From JAKSSE01 sp045597645 (lineage in GTDB: Bacteria > Bacillota > Clostridia > Lachnospirales > Lachnospiraceae), in the NCBI GenBank assembly GCA_045597645.1, contig JAZLKM010000004.1:1-30094 (forward strand): a stretch of DNA of 30,094 nt. Reading direction: 5' to 3'. Positions 14,999 to 23,492 of the stretch are shown in pieces (positions within the stretch are counted from its first letter, which is position 1; each line of letters starts with the position of its first letter). Position numbers and translations under genes: made by a program. The notes under the pieces are model-generated. The model searched no databases. It was given only the letters and a program-made list of their open reading frames with translations, and was not told where the DNA came from.

Positions 14999-16733
14999 GG
15001 CTACCTCCTTTCACCTCACAGGTCTCGTACTGCGTCATATATATCTCTCTGAAAATATCTGACTTTTCAAGGAGCTCCTGAGCAGTGCCAATGGCATCAA
15101 TCTGACCATCGTCAAGTACTATTATCTTGTCAGCAAAGCGCAGTGATGATGCTCTCTGAGATACAATTATCATCGTCTTTTCACCCTTGTACTTAGCCAG
15201 GTTCTCTGCCAGCTGCTTCTCTGTAGCCATATCGAGAGCCGAAAATGAATCGTCAAGCACTAAAATTGGAGACTCTTTTCTCGCCAGAGCTCTTGCTATA
15301 GAGAGCCTTTGCCTCTGACCTCCGGAGAAATTAGTTCCTCCGGATATAACTCCTGTATCAAGGCCTTCCTTTTTCTCCATAAACTCCGCAGCCATAGCAT
15401 CAGCCATCGCCTGCTGCAGGTCAGCATCCTCTATATCTACACCCATTGAGAGGGCGGACTTTGCTGTTCCCGACAGCAATACTGCCTTTTGAGGCACATA
15501 AGCAAATAGCTTCAGATAATCTGCCTCGTTTATATCAGCTATATTTCGAGCACCATAGCACGCTTTTCCAGAGCTTATTTCGTATAAGCCCATTATGAGC
15601 TGTAGCAGCGTAGTTTTACCGGCTCCAGTACCACCTATGATTCCTACTGTCTCTCCGGGCCTAATCTCAAATGAGATGTCTGAAAACACTGGTGCTCCGG
15701 CACCATTGTATGTAAATGCGGCATGTTCGAAAATAATAGGTTCGGCCTTCTCGAGATTTTCTTCACTCTTAGCCGACTTTTTCTCATCGTCTGCAAAAAT
15801 AATTTCTTCAAGTCTTCGTTTGCATGGAATGGCCTTGGTGAGCTGCACAATCAAATTTGCAAGCTTAATTAACTCAACCAGTATCTGTGATAAATAGTTC
15901 GCGAGAGCAATCACCTGGCCCTGTGTAAGTATGCCGGCATTTACCTTTATTCCAGTAGTGTATAGGAGCAATACCAGGCAGAGATTGATAATCACATACG
16001 TCACCGGATTCAGAAAGCTCTGTATATTTCCAGCTTTCTTTTGATAGTTGTATACAGCTGTATTCCACACCCCGAAGTTCTCGACAGCTTCCTCTTCTCT
16101 GGCAAACGCTCTTATTACCTTCGCTCCGTCCAAGCTCTCCTTTGTGGTTAGTGTCACCTTTTCCAGGTTTTCCTGGGCCTTTTTGTTAATTGGTGCTGTA
16201 ACCTTGGTAATCACAGCAACTATAATTCCCAGAATCACAATGACGCCCAACAGCAGCAAGCCGCTCTGCGGGTTTACATAAAACGCCATTATCATTGCTC
16301 CAAATACAATGAAAGGCGATCTCATAAATAGTCTTAGGAAAAGATTTACAGCCGTCTGCATCTGATTGACATCGCTATTCATGCGTGTCAGAAGACTTCC
16401 TATGCCTATTCGATCCAAGGTGTCATATGAGAATGTCTGGATTTTTCCAAACAAAGCCTCCCTTGTAGCTGCAGCGAATCCTGTAGCCGCTTTGGCAGAA
16501 AAATATTGTGCACATACTGCGCAGGCCAACCCTATCACAGCTAGCAGCACCATAAGCAGTGCTCGCTGAACAATATATCCCCTGTTACCTGTAGCTATCC
16601 CGTTATCTACCATCGCAGCCACAACAAGCGGCACAAATAGTTCAAATATAGCCTCCAGGCATTTAAACAATGGTGCTATTATACTCTCTTTTTTATAAGC
16701 GCCAAGGAACTTCCAGATACTTTTCTTTTCCAT
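14988..16733 (-). CDS. ABC exporter half-transporter, degenerate-site subunit (first gene)
   Basis: This is the upstream partner of the heterodimeric exporter, 584 residues from the first ATG at 16742 or 581 from the ATG at 16733. The second start is preferred because GGATGGA lies at proper distance before it. A transmembrane domain is followed by a nucleotide-binding domain with Walker A GGTGAGKT (370-377, counted from the first ATG) and a normal signature FSGGQ (472-476). The Walker B acidic residue is Asp498 instead of Glu (LVLDDSFS), and the switch histidine is Gln529 (IVSQRAS). These changes are the usual marks of the non-hydrolysing site in heterodimeric exporters, and they complement the partner's changes. 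The gene starts about 20 bp after the terminator T-run of the foldase gene, without a clear promoter of its own. Confidence 0.93.
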   Translation of the reverse strand: MEKKSIWKFLGAYKKESIIAPLFKCLEAIFELFVPLVVAAMVDNGIATGNRGYIVQRALLMVLLAVIGLACAVCAQYFSAKAATGFAAATREALFGKIQTFSYDTLDRIGIGSLLTRMNSDVNQMQTAVNLFLRLFMRSPFIVFGAMIMAFYVNPQSGLLLLGVIVILGIIVAVITKVTAPINKKAQENLEKVTLTTKESLDGAKVIRAFAREEEAVENFGVWNTAVYNYQKKAGNIQSFLNPVTYVIINLCLVLLLYTTGIKVNAGILTQGQVIALANYLSQILVELIKLANLIVQLTKAIPCKRRLEEIIFADDEKKSAKSEENLEKAEPIIFEHAAFTYNGAGAPVFSDISFEIRPGETVGIIGGTGAGKTTLLQLIMGLYEISSGKACYGARNIADINEADYLKLFAYVPQKAVLLSGTAKSALSMGVDIEDADLQQAMADAMAAEFMEKKEGLDTGVISGGTNFSGGQRQRLSIARALARKESPILVLDDSFSALDMATEKQLAENLAKYKGEKTMIIVSQRASSLRFADKIIVLDDGQIDAIGTAQELLEKSDIFREIYMTQYETCEVKGGSHEQ

Positions 16734-16752
16734 TGATTCCATCCATTTTGTT

Positions 16753-16781
16753 TTAAAAAAGGCCCAAATAAATTGGGCCTT
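16753..16781 (-). terminator. Intrinsic terminator after the foldase gene
   Basis: On the minus strand a perfect 9-bp stem AAGGCCCAA/TTGGGCCTT (arms 16773-16781 and 16759-16767) with a 5-base loop is followed by a T-run. It lies 33 bp after the foldase stop and directly in front of the ABC pair. Confidence 0.9.
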
Positions 16782-16814
16782 AAGTCAACACTGCTGTGTC
16801 CTATATTGTTATGA

Positions 16815-17816
16815 TTACTGAGCAGAAGCCTCGTCAAAAATCTTTCCGAATTTAATCTTCTTGATAGCTGCATCGTCCACGTTCTTATCGGCAGCATTCT
16901 TCCATCCATCTGTTACCTCGCCAAGGTGTGACGCTCTCTGAGCCTCCTCCAGCTGGGTTAGGTGTGCTGCTGTGGCCTCTTCATCATAAAGTGAATCCAT
17001 ACGGCCTACATAGAGATAGTTACCTGATTCTACTACAGGTGTAACGCCACCTTCCTTAAGCTTGTCAAGTGCTTCCTTAAGCGATGCGTCATAGTTTTCA
17101 TCGTCAACGCCATAGCTTCCAGTAAGCACGTTGTAGCCATAATCAGCTGCTGCCGCAGTCCAATCATCAGTCTTAGCTATAGCCTCAAGATTTTCCTTCA
17201 TCTCTGACTTCTCTTCATCGGTGTACTCAACAGTACTTCCGTCCACATAGTGGCTGTAGTCATATACTGAAATATAGGTAAACGACTTCTGAGCTGCATC
17301 CTCCATTGTAGCGGTAATAGCAGTCTCTGCCTCAATGGCCTCTTCCGCCTTTTTAGCAATTGTGCGAAGTGTAAGATACTGCACAGCGTATTCCTCTGTG
17401 GCTCCCATCTCCTTGATAGTTGCTGATGAGTTAGCTGCCATAAATGACTTTGCCGCTTCATTTATTTTGCTCTGCTCATCTGCAGTAACTTCTATGCCGT
17501 AATCTGCTGCATGCTCCTTGTAGAGATAGAGAAGCTCAAGCTCTTCAACTACATCGTTCTTTACGTCCTCTTCAAATGTATTGCCGTTACCGTACAAGTC
17601 CTGAGACCACATATCCTCGCCAAACATTCCAATATAGTATTTGTCATATATAGACTGCTGATATCTGCTCACGAAGTTAACGAATCCAAGCTCCATCGAC
17701 TGGTTATTGATAGTAACAGCCGTCTTGGTTGATTTTGCTACTCCGCATCCTGCTACAAGTGTTGCTAATGTAATTGCTGCGGTAAGTACCACGGCTGCTC
17801 TCTTTATGCTCTTCAT
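16815..17816 (-). CDS. PrsA/SurA-like foldase lipoprotein
   Basis: This is a probable extracytoplasmic folding factor. The 333 residues start with a lipoprotein signal (KRAAVVLTAAITLATLVAGC, lipidated Cys24). A SurA-N/PrsA-like helical chaperone region follows, rich in Glu, Ala and Lys (about 35-190). A C-terminal part (about 190-310) contains DWTAAAADYGY, LKEGGVTPVVESGNYLYVGRMDS and KIKFGKIFDE. The segment resembles the parvulin layout (KEGGVTPVVE), but I cannot confirm a complete catalytic domain, so a pure chaperone is possible. It follows mfd by 35 bp with an AAGGAGA ribosome binding site. A foldase gene right after mfd is a common arrangement in related clostridia. Confidence 0.82.
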   Translation of the reverse strand: MKSIKRAAVVLTAAITLATLVAGCGVAKSTKTAVTINNQSMELGFVNFVSRYQQSIYDKYYIGMFGEDMWSQDLYGNGNTFEEDVKNDVVEELELLYLYKEHAADYGIEVTADEQSKINEAAKSFMAANSSATIKEMGATEEYAVQYLTLRTIAKKAEEAIEAETAITATMEDAAQKSFTYISVYDYSHYVDGSTVEYTDEEKSEMKENLEAIAKTDDWTAAAADYGYNVLTGSYGVDDENYDASLKEALDKLKEGGVTPVVESGNYLYVGRMDSLYDEEATAAHLTQLEEAQRASHLGEVTDGWKNAADKNVDDAAIKKIKFGKIFDEASAQ

Positions 17817-17851
17817 TACGAAAAATCTCCTTCCAACTATATAAGTATAGC

Positions 17852-20800
17852 CTAGACATTATTGCTTTTTTCGTCACCACTGTCAACTAATAGACTATGT
17901 GCATTCTCTAAAAATTCAGTGATTTTTTCAACAAGTGTATACTTTCTATCAGCAGAATTCATAAATGGCGTGTACTCGAGCTTCGGTGGCTCTGCTTTTG
18001 GATAGAAATTAACATATCCTCTATACTGGGCAAGCATCTGCATCAAGCCCTCATTTCTTATCTTCGCCTCCGGATGGAAGGTTATGCTCACCTTATCGCC
18101 CCTAGCTTTCACCTCTGTAAAGTATATGTCATGCGCAAGTCCCTTCAGTCTAGTCACAAGGAATAAATTGCTCACGCAGTCCGGATACTCACCAAATCGG
18201 TCTACCAGCTCCTCTTCCAGCTCAGCTATCTGTTCATCGCCATGAAGCAAAGCTATCCGCTTATATATATCTATCTTTTGGAACTCATCAGAGATATACG
18301 ATGACGGAATAAATGCATCTATCATGATATCAAGCGTTGTCTCGAATGACTCCTCTGTCAACTCGCCCTTAGCCCTGCCAACTGCCTCCGACAGCATCTT
18401 ACAATACAAGTCATATCCTACTGCGTCCATGTGCCCACTCTGAGCCTCACCTAGCAGGTTGCCTGCGCCTCGTATCTCAAGGTCGCGCATTGCTATCTTG
18501 AATCCGCTTCCAAGCTCCGTGAATTCTCTTATTGCAGCAAGTCTCTTCTCTGCTTCTTCTCGCAGCAGCTTGTTCCGTCTGTACATCAGGAACGCATAAG
18601 CATTTCTATTAGATCTGCCCACACGACCTCTCAGCTGATATAGCTGTGACAGTCCGAAGTTCTCCGCATCTTGTATCATTATCGTGTTACAGTTAGGTAT
18701 ATCCAGTCCTATTTCGACGATTGTCGTGGAAACGAGTACATCTATCTCACCATTCACAAATCTGTACATGATGTCCTCAAGACGCCTTTGATCCATCTGC
18801 CCGTGTGCATATGCCACTGTAGCTCCTGGCACCAACTTCTCTATTTTTACAGCTTCGTCAGCTATGTCTCTTACCCTGTTGTGGATAAAAAATACCTGTC
18901 CGCCTCGCGCTAGCTCCCTAGATATACCCTCTCGAACCATCTCCTCGTCATATTCCATGACATAGGTCTGCACCGGAAGTCTCTCCGCAGGTGCCTCCTC
19001 CAGAAGGCTCATATCTCGTATTCCGATGAGGCTCATATGAAGTGTCCTAGGTATAGGAGTCGCTGTCAGAGATAACACATCCACATTCTTTTTCAGAGTC
19101 TTGATTTTCTCCTTATGAGTGACTCCAAAGCGCTGCTCCTCGTCGATGATAAGAAGGCCCAGGTCCTTGTACACCACATCTTGTGACAGTAGTCTGTGAG
19201 TTCCAATCACAATATCCAACTGCCCTCTTGCCAGATCCTTCAGCGTCTCCTTCTGTTCATTCTCAGTGCGAAGTCTGCACATAAGTCCCACCTTCACAGG
19301 GTAGTCCTTCATACGTTCGCAGAAGGTATGAAAATGCTGCTGAGCCAATACTGTCGTAGGTGCCAATATTGCTACCTGCTTATTATCCTGCACAGCTTTG
19401 AAAGCCGCCCTTATTGCGATTTCAGTTTTGCCGAAGCCTACATCTCCACAGATGAGTCTGTCCATTATTTTAGTACTCATCATGTCCGATTTTGTAGCCT
19501 CTATCGCAGCCAGCTGACAGTCAGTCTCCTCAAATGGGAACGCCTCCTCGAATTCTCTCTGCCAGGTTGTGTCTGGCCCGTATTCATAGCCCTTAATATT
19601 GCTGCGAATTGCGTATAGCTCCACCAGCTCATCTGCAATCTCTTCTGTGGCATGTTTAACGCGTTCCCTTGTCTTGCGCCACTCGTTCCCTCCCAGAGTG
19701 TGCAGTTTAGGGGCTGCGCTTTCTCCACCGCTGTATTTTTGTATCATTTCCAGCTGAGTTGCCAGTATATACAGCGTGGATCCCTTTGCGTACTCTATCT
19801 TAATATAGTCCTTACAGGTGTGCTCTGACTCTATCTGCTCTATGCCCCTGTAGATACCTATTCCATGATTTTCGTGAACTATATAATCACCCACATGCAG
19901 ATCCGAGAATGAGCTTATATGCTCTCCACCCTCGTATTTTCTGCGGTAGTGCTTCTTAGCTTTCCTGCCAAAAATGTCACTCTCTGATATTACCGCAGCC
20001 CCTGCATCCGGATATACAAATCCCGCCCTAAGGTTTCCATAGGTCACAAGTATAGTGCCTTCTTTAGGTGCACTTGTGTTGTCATCAGAATAAAATGCAG
20101 ACAAGCCTTCATTCACCAGATCACCAGCTATACGCTTAGCTCTAGCTGCAGATGGAGATACCAGAACCACTGCCATATTCTGCCTTCTGTATATTCCAAG
20201 CTCTTTAATCAAAAGCTCCATACTACCGTTGTATGCACTCACTGATTTACTGCTTATTGAATAAGCTCCCTTAAGCTTGACCCCTGATGTCCTTCCGGCG
20301 AGTGTTGACATTAGCACAACCGGATAAGCTGTCAGTTTTTTCACTATATCTGCGAATGAAAACAGCATGTCTGTCTGCTTATCAAGAATATATCCCTTTT
20401 CGAGACGGTACATCATGCTCTCAGCAAATTCCTTGCCAAGTCCCTCTCCTTGCTCTTTTACTCTAGAGTACTCGTCAATATATATTTCTGCCTCTCCTGG
20501 CGCAAAATAGTCCAATATGCTGTGAAGTTCAGTATAAAAATACGGCAGATAGCTCTCATAATCAGGTATCTCGTTTATATCGCCCACACCATCAGCTATC
20601 TTTTCAAGCTCACTCTTAAGTCTCCAGGCCTCCTCCGTCTTCATGTCGGCTCTTAAGGCTTCTATACGCTTATCCGCATCTTTTCGTATCTTATCAATGC
20701 CGTTTCTTAGATCCTTGGCATCAATCATAGCTTCTCTGGCAGGATATATACGCACTTCATCCACTCTCTCAATGGACCTTTGTGTCTCTACATCAAAGGT

Positions 20801-21412
20801 TCGAATTGTATCGACCTCTGTATCCCACAGCTCTATTCTGACAGGTTCAGACAACGTAACCGGAAATACGTCAATTATTCCTCCGCGTATCGCGAACTCA
20901 CCTGGCTGATTGACCTGGGTATCTCTCACATATCCAAATGATAGTAGCTTTTCTCCAAGTTCCTTTGGATCCACCTCTCCTGCAGTCTCAATCGTGACTA
21001 CATGCCTATCCATCATTCCCCTCGGGATGACCTTATTCATGAGTGCGTCTATGGTTGTGACTATGGTCGCAGGTCCCTGGCTTGTGGATAGTATACGCTT
21101 AAGCACTTCCATTCTGGCAATAGCAAGCGCATTGTTCTTGATATCAGCTCCATAAAAAAGCATATCCTTCGCCGGAAAATATTTTGCATCAGGCTCATAC
21201 ACGCTTATATCTTCCCATAGTTCCTTTGCCTGTGCTTCACTATAGGTCACCAGAATCCGGCTTTTTGCAGTGTCTTTTCCAAGTGTGTAGCATAAGTGTG
21301 CCTTGGCATTATCAATAACACCGGAGAGTTCATATACTCCCGGTGTCTTTTTCGCTGCAAGCAATTCTTCAATTTGTCCCAGCGTACAAAGACGCTCTCT
21401 AAAATCTACCAT
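17852..21412 (-). CDS. mfd: Transcription-repair coupling factor Mfd
   Basis: Mfd removes RNA polymerase stalled at DNA lesions and brings in UvrA. The 1186 residues follow the family layout. A UvrB-like N-terminal module comes first (about 30-370). The RNA-polymerase-interacting CarD-like domain is at about 500-570 (HVGDYIVHENHGIGIYRG). An SF2 translocase has Walker A GDVGFGKTE (656-664), DEEQ box (757-760) and SLTATP motif (781-786). The motif QLRGRVGRSNRNAYAFL lies in the second RecA domain, and the C-terminal TRCF domain ends the protein. It starts 2 bp after the pth stop without a strong ribosome site of its own, so translation is probably coupled. The pth-mfd pair is conserved in Firmicutes. 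Confidence 0.98.
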   Translation of the reverse strand: MVDFRERLCTLGQIEELLAAKKTPGVYELSGVIDNAKAHLCYTLGKDTAKSRILVTYSEAQAKELWEDISVYEPDAKYFPAKDMLFYGADIKNNALAIARMEVLKRILSTSQGPATIVTTIDALMNKVIPRGMMDRHVVTIETAGEVDPKELGEKLLSFGYVRDTQVNQPGEFAIRGGIIDVFPVTLSEPVRIELWDTEVDTIRTFDVETQRSIERVDEVRIYPAREAMIDAKDLRNGIDKIRKDADKRIEALRADMKTEEAWRLKSELEKIADGVGDINEIPDYESYLPYFYTELHSILDYFAPGEAEIYIDEYSRVKEQGEGLGKEFAESMMYRLEKGYILDKQTDMLFSFADIVKKLTAYPVVLMSTLAGRTSGVKLKGAYSISSKSVSAYNGSMELLIKELGIYRRQNMAVVLVSPSAARAKRIAGDLVNEGLSAFYSDDNTSAPKEGTILVTYGNLRAGFVYPDAGAAVISESDIFGRKAKKHYRRKYEGGEHISSFSDLHVGDYIVHENHGIGIYRGIEQIESEHTCKDYIKIEYAKGSTLYILATQLEMIQKYSGGESAAPKLHTLGGNEWRKTRERVKHATEEIADELVELYAIRSNIKGYEYGPDTTWQREFEEAFPFEETDCQLAAIEATKSDMMSTKIMDRLICGDVGFGKTEIAIRAAFKAVQDNKQVAILAPTTVLAQQHFHTFCERMKDYPVKVGLMCRLRTENEQKETLKDLARGQLDIVIGTHRLLSQDVVYKDLGLLIIDEEQRFGVTHKEKIKTLKKNVDVLSLTATPIPRTLHMSLIGIRDMSLLEEAPAERLPVQTYVMEYDEEMVREGISRELARGGQVFFIHNRVRDIADEAVKIEKLVPGATVAYAHGQMDQRRLEDIMYRFVNGEIDVLVSTTIVEIGLDIPNCNTIMIQDAENFGLSQLYQLRGRVGRSNRNAYAFLMYRRNKLLREEAEKRLAAIREFTELGSGFKIAMRDLEIRGAGNLLGEAQSGHMDAVGYDLYCKMLSEAVGRAKGELTEESFETTLDIMIDAFIPSSYISDEFQKIDIYKRIALLHGDEQIAELEEELVDRFGEYPDCVSNLFLVTRLKGLAHDIYFTEVKARGDKVSITFHPEAKIRNEGLMQMLAQYRGYVNFYPKAEPPKLEYTPFMNSADRKYTLVEKITEFLENAHSLLVDSGDEKSNNV

Positions 21413-21414
21413 TG

Positions 21415-22002
21415 TTATTTGTTCTCTGGTGCTTCTTTCTTTCTATTGTACAGGTTCATTGCCTGCTCTATGTTTCCTGACGCAATCAGTTCAACTGCTG
21501 AAGCGCAATCCTCCAGTGCCTGTTCCAAAAGCTTTCTATCGTCCTTGGAGAATTTGCCTAGCACATGCTCTATTAGCGCGCCCTCCTTAAATGAGTCTCC
21601 TACTCCCACTCTAACTCTGGTGAAGCCTTCTGTGCCTGTGCAGGCTATAATATTTTTCAAGCCGTTATGTCCGCCTGCGCTTCCCTTGCTTCTGATTCTA
21701 AGCGAGCCAGTGACGAGATTAATATCATCGCAGATTACTACCACATCAGTCTGCGGATCTAATTTATAGAAATTTACAGCCTCAGCTATCGCTTCTCCGC
21801 TAAGGTTCATATATGTCTGCGGTTTCATAAGGAGCACCTTAGTGGTACCTATAAAGCCTTCTCCGACATAAGCCTTAAACTTCTTTTCCTTTACCTTTAT
21901 ACCCAGCTTATCCGCCAGCACATCTATGGCATCAAATCCTGCATTATGTCTGGTTTTGTCATATTTCTTATCCGGGTTGCCTAAGCCTGCAATAATTATC
22001 AT
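21415..22002 (-). CDS. pth: Peptidyl-tRNA hydrolase
   Basis: Pth frees tRNA from peptidyl-tRNA that drops off ribosomes. The start is the ATG at 22002, which has GGAGGAAG well placed upstream and begins MIIIAGLGNPDKKYDKTRHN. The frame is open to 22038, but those 12 codons run into the terminator region and do not fit the family. The 195 residues have Asn9, catalytic His19 (TRHNAGF), Asn66 (MNLSG), Asp92/93 (CDDINL) and Asn113 (GHNGLKN). It is the spoVC gene of Bacillus, and the pth-mfd linkage is kept. A promoter with an extended -10 may lie within the terminator just upstream. Confidence 0.96.
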   Translation of the reverse strand: MIIIAGLGNPDKKYDKTRHNAGFDAIDVLADKLGIKVKEKKFKAYVGEGFIGTTKVLLMKPQTYMNLSGEAIAEAVNFYKLDPQTDVVVICDDINLVTGSLRIRSKGSAGGHNGLKNIIACTGTEGFTRVRVGVGDSFKEGALIEHVLGKFSKDDRKLLEQALEDCASAVELIASGNIEQAMNLYNRKKEAPENK

Positions 22003-22026
22003 TTTTCTTCCTCCGAGCAAAGACAA

Positions 22027-22032
22027 ATAATA
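22027..22032 (-). promoter_or_regulatory. Possible extended -10 promoter of pth
   Basis: On the minus strand TGCTATTAT supplies an extended -10 (TATTAT at 22027-22032) directly after the T-run of the spoVG terminator. A poor -35 (TTGGAC) would lie 17 bp upstream, inside the hairpin. Transcription would start about 18 bases before the pth ATG. It would let pth-mfd-foldase escape the terminator. Confidence 0.45.
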
Positions 22033-22035
22033 GCA

Positions 22036-22067
22036 CAAAAAAGCCCGAAGTCCAAGACTTCAGGCTT
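22036..22067 (-). terminator. Intrinsic terminator after spoVG
   Basis: On the minus strand AAGCCTGAAGTC and GACTTCGGGCTT form a 12-bp stem with one G-T pair and a 3-base loop (arms 22056-22067 and 22041-22052), followed by TTTT. It begins 12 bp after the spoVG stop codon. Confidence 0.9.
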
Positions 22068-22079
22068 ATTATTCACTAT

Positions 22080-22349
22080 CTACAGCTTACCCTCTGCCAG
22101 GTCCTTATTATACCTGTCAATAATCATCTGCTGGAGCTCCTCCCTGACTGATGACTTAATAGGATGTGCTATGTCCTTGTACGTGCCATCAGTTGCCTTT
22201 CGGCTAGGCATTGCTATGAACAATCCCTTGTCACCTTCGATGATTTTGATATCGTGTACTACGAAATCTCCATCAATTGTGATAGACGCTACTGCCTTCA
22301 TTTTTCCGTCTTTTTCAATACTGCGAATTCTGATGTCTGTGATGTTCAT
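22080..22349 (-). CDS. spoVG: SpoVG-family regulatory protein
   Basis: SpoVG is a small nucleic-acid-binding regulator found in sporulating and non-sporulating Firmicutes alike, so its presence does not imply spores. The 89 residues begin MNITDIRIRSIEKDGKMKAVASITIDGDF. They carry the family core KGLFIAMPSRK with DIAHPIKSSVREELQ following. A GGAGGAGGGG ribosome binding site precedes the ATG. It lies 24 bp after glgD and before pth. In Bacillus it lies before glmU, a sugar-nucleotide pyrophosphorylase of the same fold as GlgC/GlgD. Here glgC-glgD occupy the upstream side and there is no glmU in the window. Confidence 0.95.
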   Translation of the reverse strand: MNITDIRIRSIEKDGKMKAVASITIDGDFVVHDIKIIEGDKGLFIAMPSRKATDGTYKDIAHPIKSSVREELQQMIIDRYNKDLAEGKL

Positions 22350-22373
22350 ATAAGCCCCTCCTCCAATACGACA

Positions 22374-23492
22374 CTACATACTATATCTCTTATTTTGTTC
22401 GGCGATGATTTTGACCCCATCCTCGCCGCTATAATACATATTTGACTTAAGCGTACCTCTGCTTTCTACGATGCAATTCTCTATGTGAGTATTGTCCCCA
22501 ATATACACCTCATTGAGAATTATTGAATTCTTGATAACACAGTTGCTTCCTACAAATACATTCTGGAAAAGAAGTGAATTTTCCACTTTTCCATTTACAA
22601 TACATCCACTTGATATAAGGCTGTTAGTAACCTGCGAGCCCTGGTTGTATTTTGCCGGTGGCAAGTCCTCAAGCTTAGTGTAGATAGGCATCTCGCCCTT
22701 GGCAAAATAATTTCTAACCTCCGGCTTAAGGAAATCCATATTTGTCTTGTAATAAGACTCAACAGTTGAAATGTTACTCCAATATGAGTTTATCTTATAA
22801 CCATATATTTTCTTTAGATTCTTATAGCGCAGCAGGATGTCATTTACAAAATCCCATCTCTCTTCCTCAGCACATCTCTCCAGCATCTCTATTAACTGTC
22901 TTCTTCTAACAACATAGATTCCTGTCGAGATAGTATTTGAGTGTGCCATCATAGGCTTTTCCTCAAACTCTGTTATACGGGATTCCTCATTCATCCTTAT
23001 GACGCCGAATCTGGATACATCCACCCCATCAGGCATGTCTTTGCATACAACAGTAATATCTGCCTGCTTTTCGATGTGGTAGTCTAGAACTTTGTTGTAG
23101 TCAAGCTTATATACACAGTCTCCACTACAGATAATTACATATGGCTCATGCCGTCTAGAGAGAAAGTCGATATTCTGATACAGCGCATCCGCTGTACCTC
23201 GGTACCACCAACTGTTTGTCGCTGTGACTGTCGGCGTGAAAACATATAATCCACCTTGTTTACGTCCAAAATCCCACCATTTTGATGAGCTAAGATGTTC
23301 ATTTAGAGATCTCGCATTGTACTGAGACAGCACTGCTACCGTTTTAATATTTGAATTTGTCATATTTGACAATGCAAAATCAACGCATCTATAGCTACCG
23401 CACACCGGCATAGCTGCTATTGCCCTCTTGTTTGAGAGCGCTTCCATTCGGTTATTATTACCGCCGGCCAGTATTATTCCTAGTGCCTTCAT
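22374..23492 (-). CDS. glgD: GlgD, second subunit of glucose-1-phosphate adenylyltransferase
   Basis: GlgD pairs with GlgC in Firmicutes to make ADP-glucose for glycogen. The 372 residues have the nucleotidyltransferase fold and a C-terminal left-handed beta-helix of hexapeptide repeats. The N-terminal nucleotide-binding signature is degenerate: LAGGNNNRM (8-16) instead of the GGxGxRL form, and the usual Lys-Pro pair is replaced by AAMP. It keeps SGDCVYKLDY. This agrees with a mainly modulatory subunit. The start overlaps glgC by 4 bp (ATGA). With glgC and the GH13 enzyme in this window it suggests active glycogen turnover, although glgA, glgB and glgP are not in view. Confidence 0.94.
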   Translation of the reverse strand: MKALGIILAGGNNNRMEALSNKRAIAAMPVCGSYRCVDFALSNMTNSNIKTVAVLSQYNARSLNEHLSSSKWWDFGRKQGGLYVFTPTVTATNSWWYRGTADALYQNIDFLSRRHEPYVIICSGDCVYKLDYNKVLDYHIEKQADITVVCKDMPDGVDVSRFGVIRMNEESRITEFEEKPMMAHSNTISTGIYVVRRRQLIEMLERCAEEERWDFVNDILLRYKNLKKIYGYKINSYWSNISTVESYYKTNMDFLKPEVRNYFAKGEMPIYTKLEDLPPAKYNQGSQVTNSLISSGCIVNGKVENSLLFQNVFVGSNCVIKNSIILNEVYIGDNTHIENCIVESRGTLKSNMYYSGEDGVKIIAEQNKRYSM

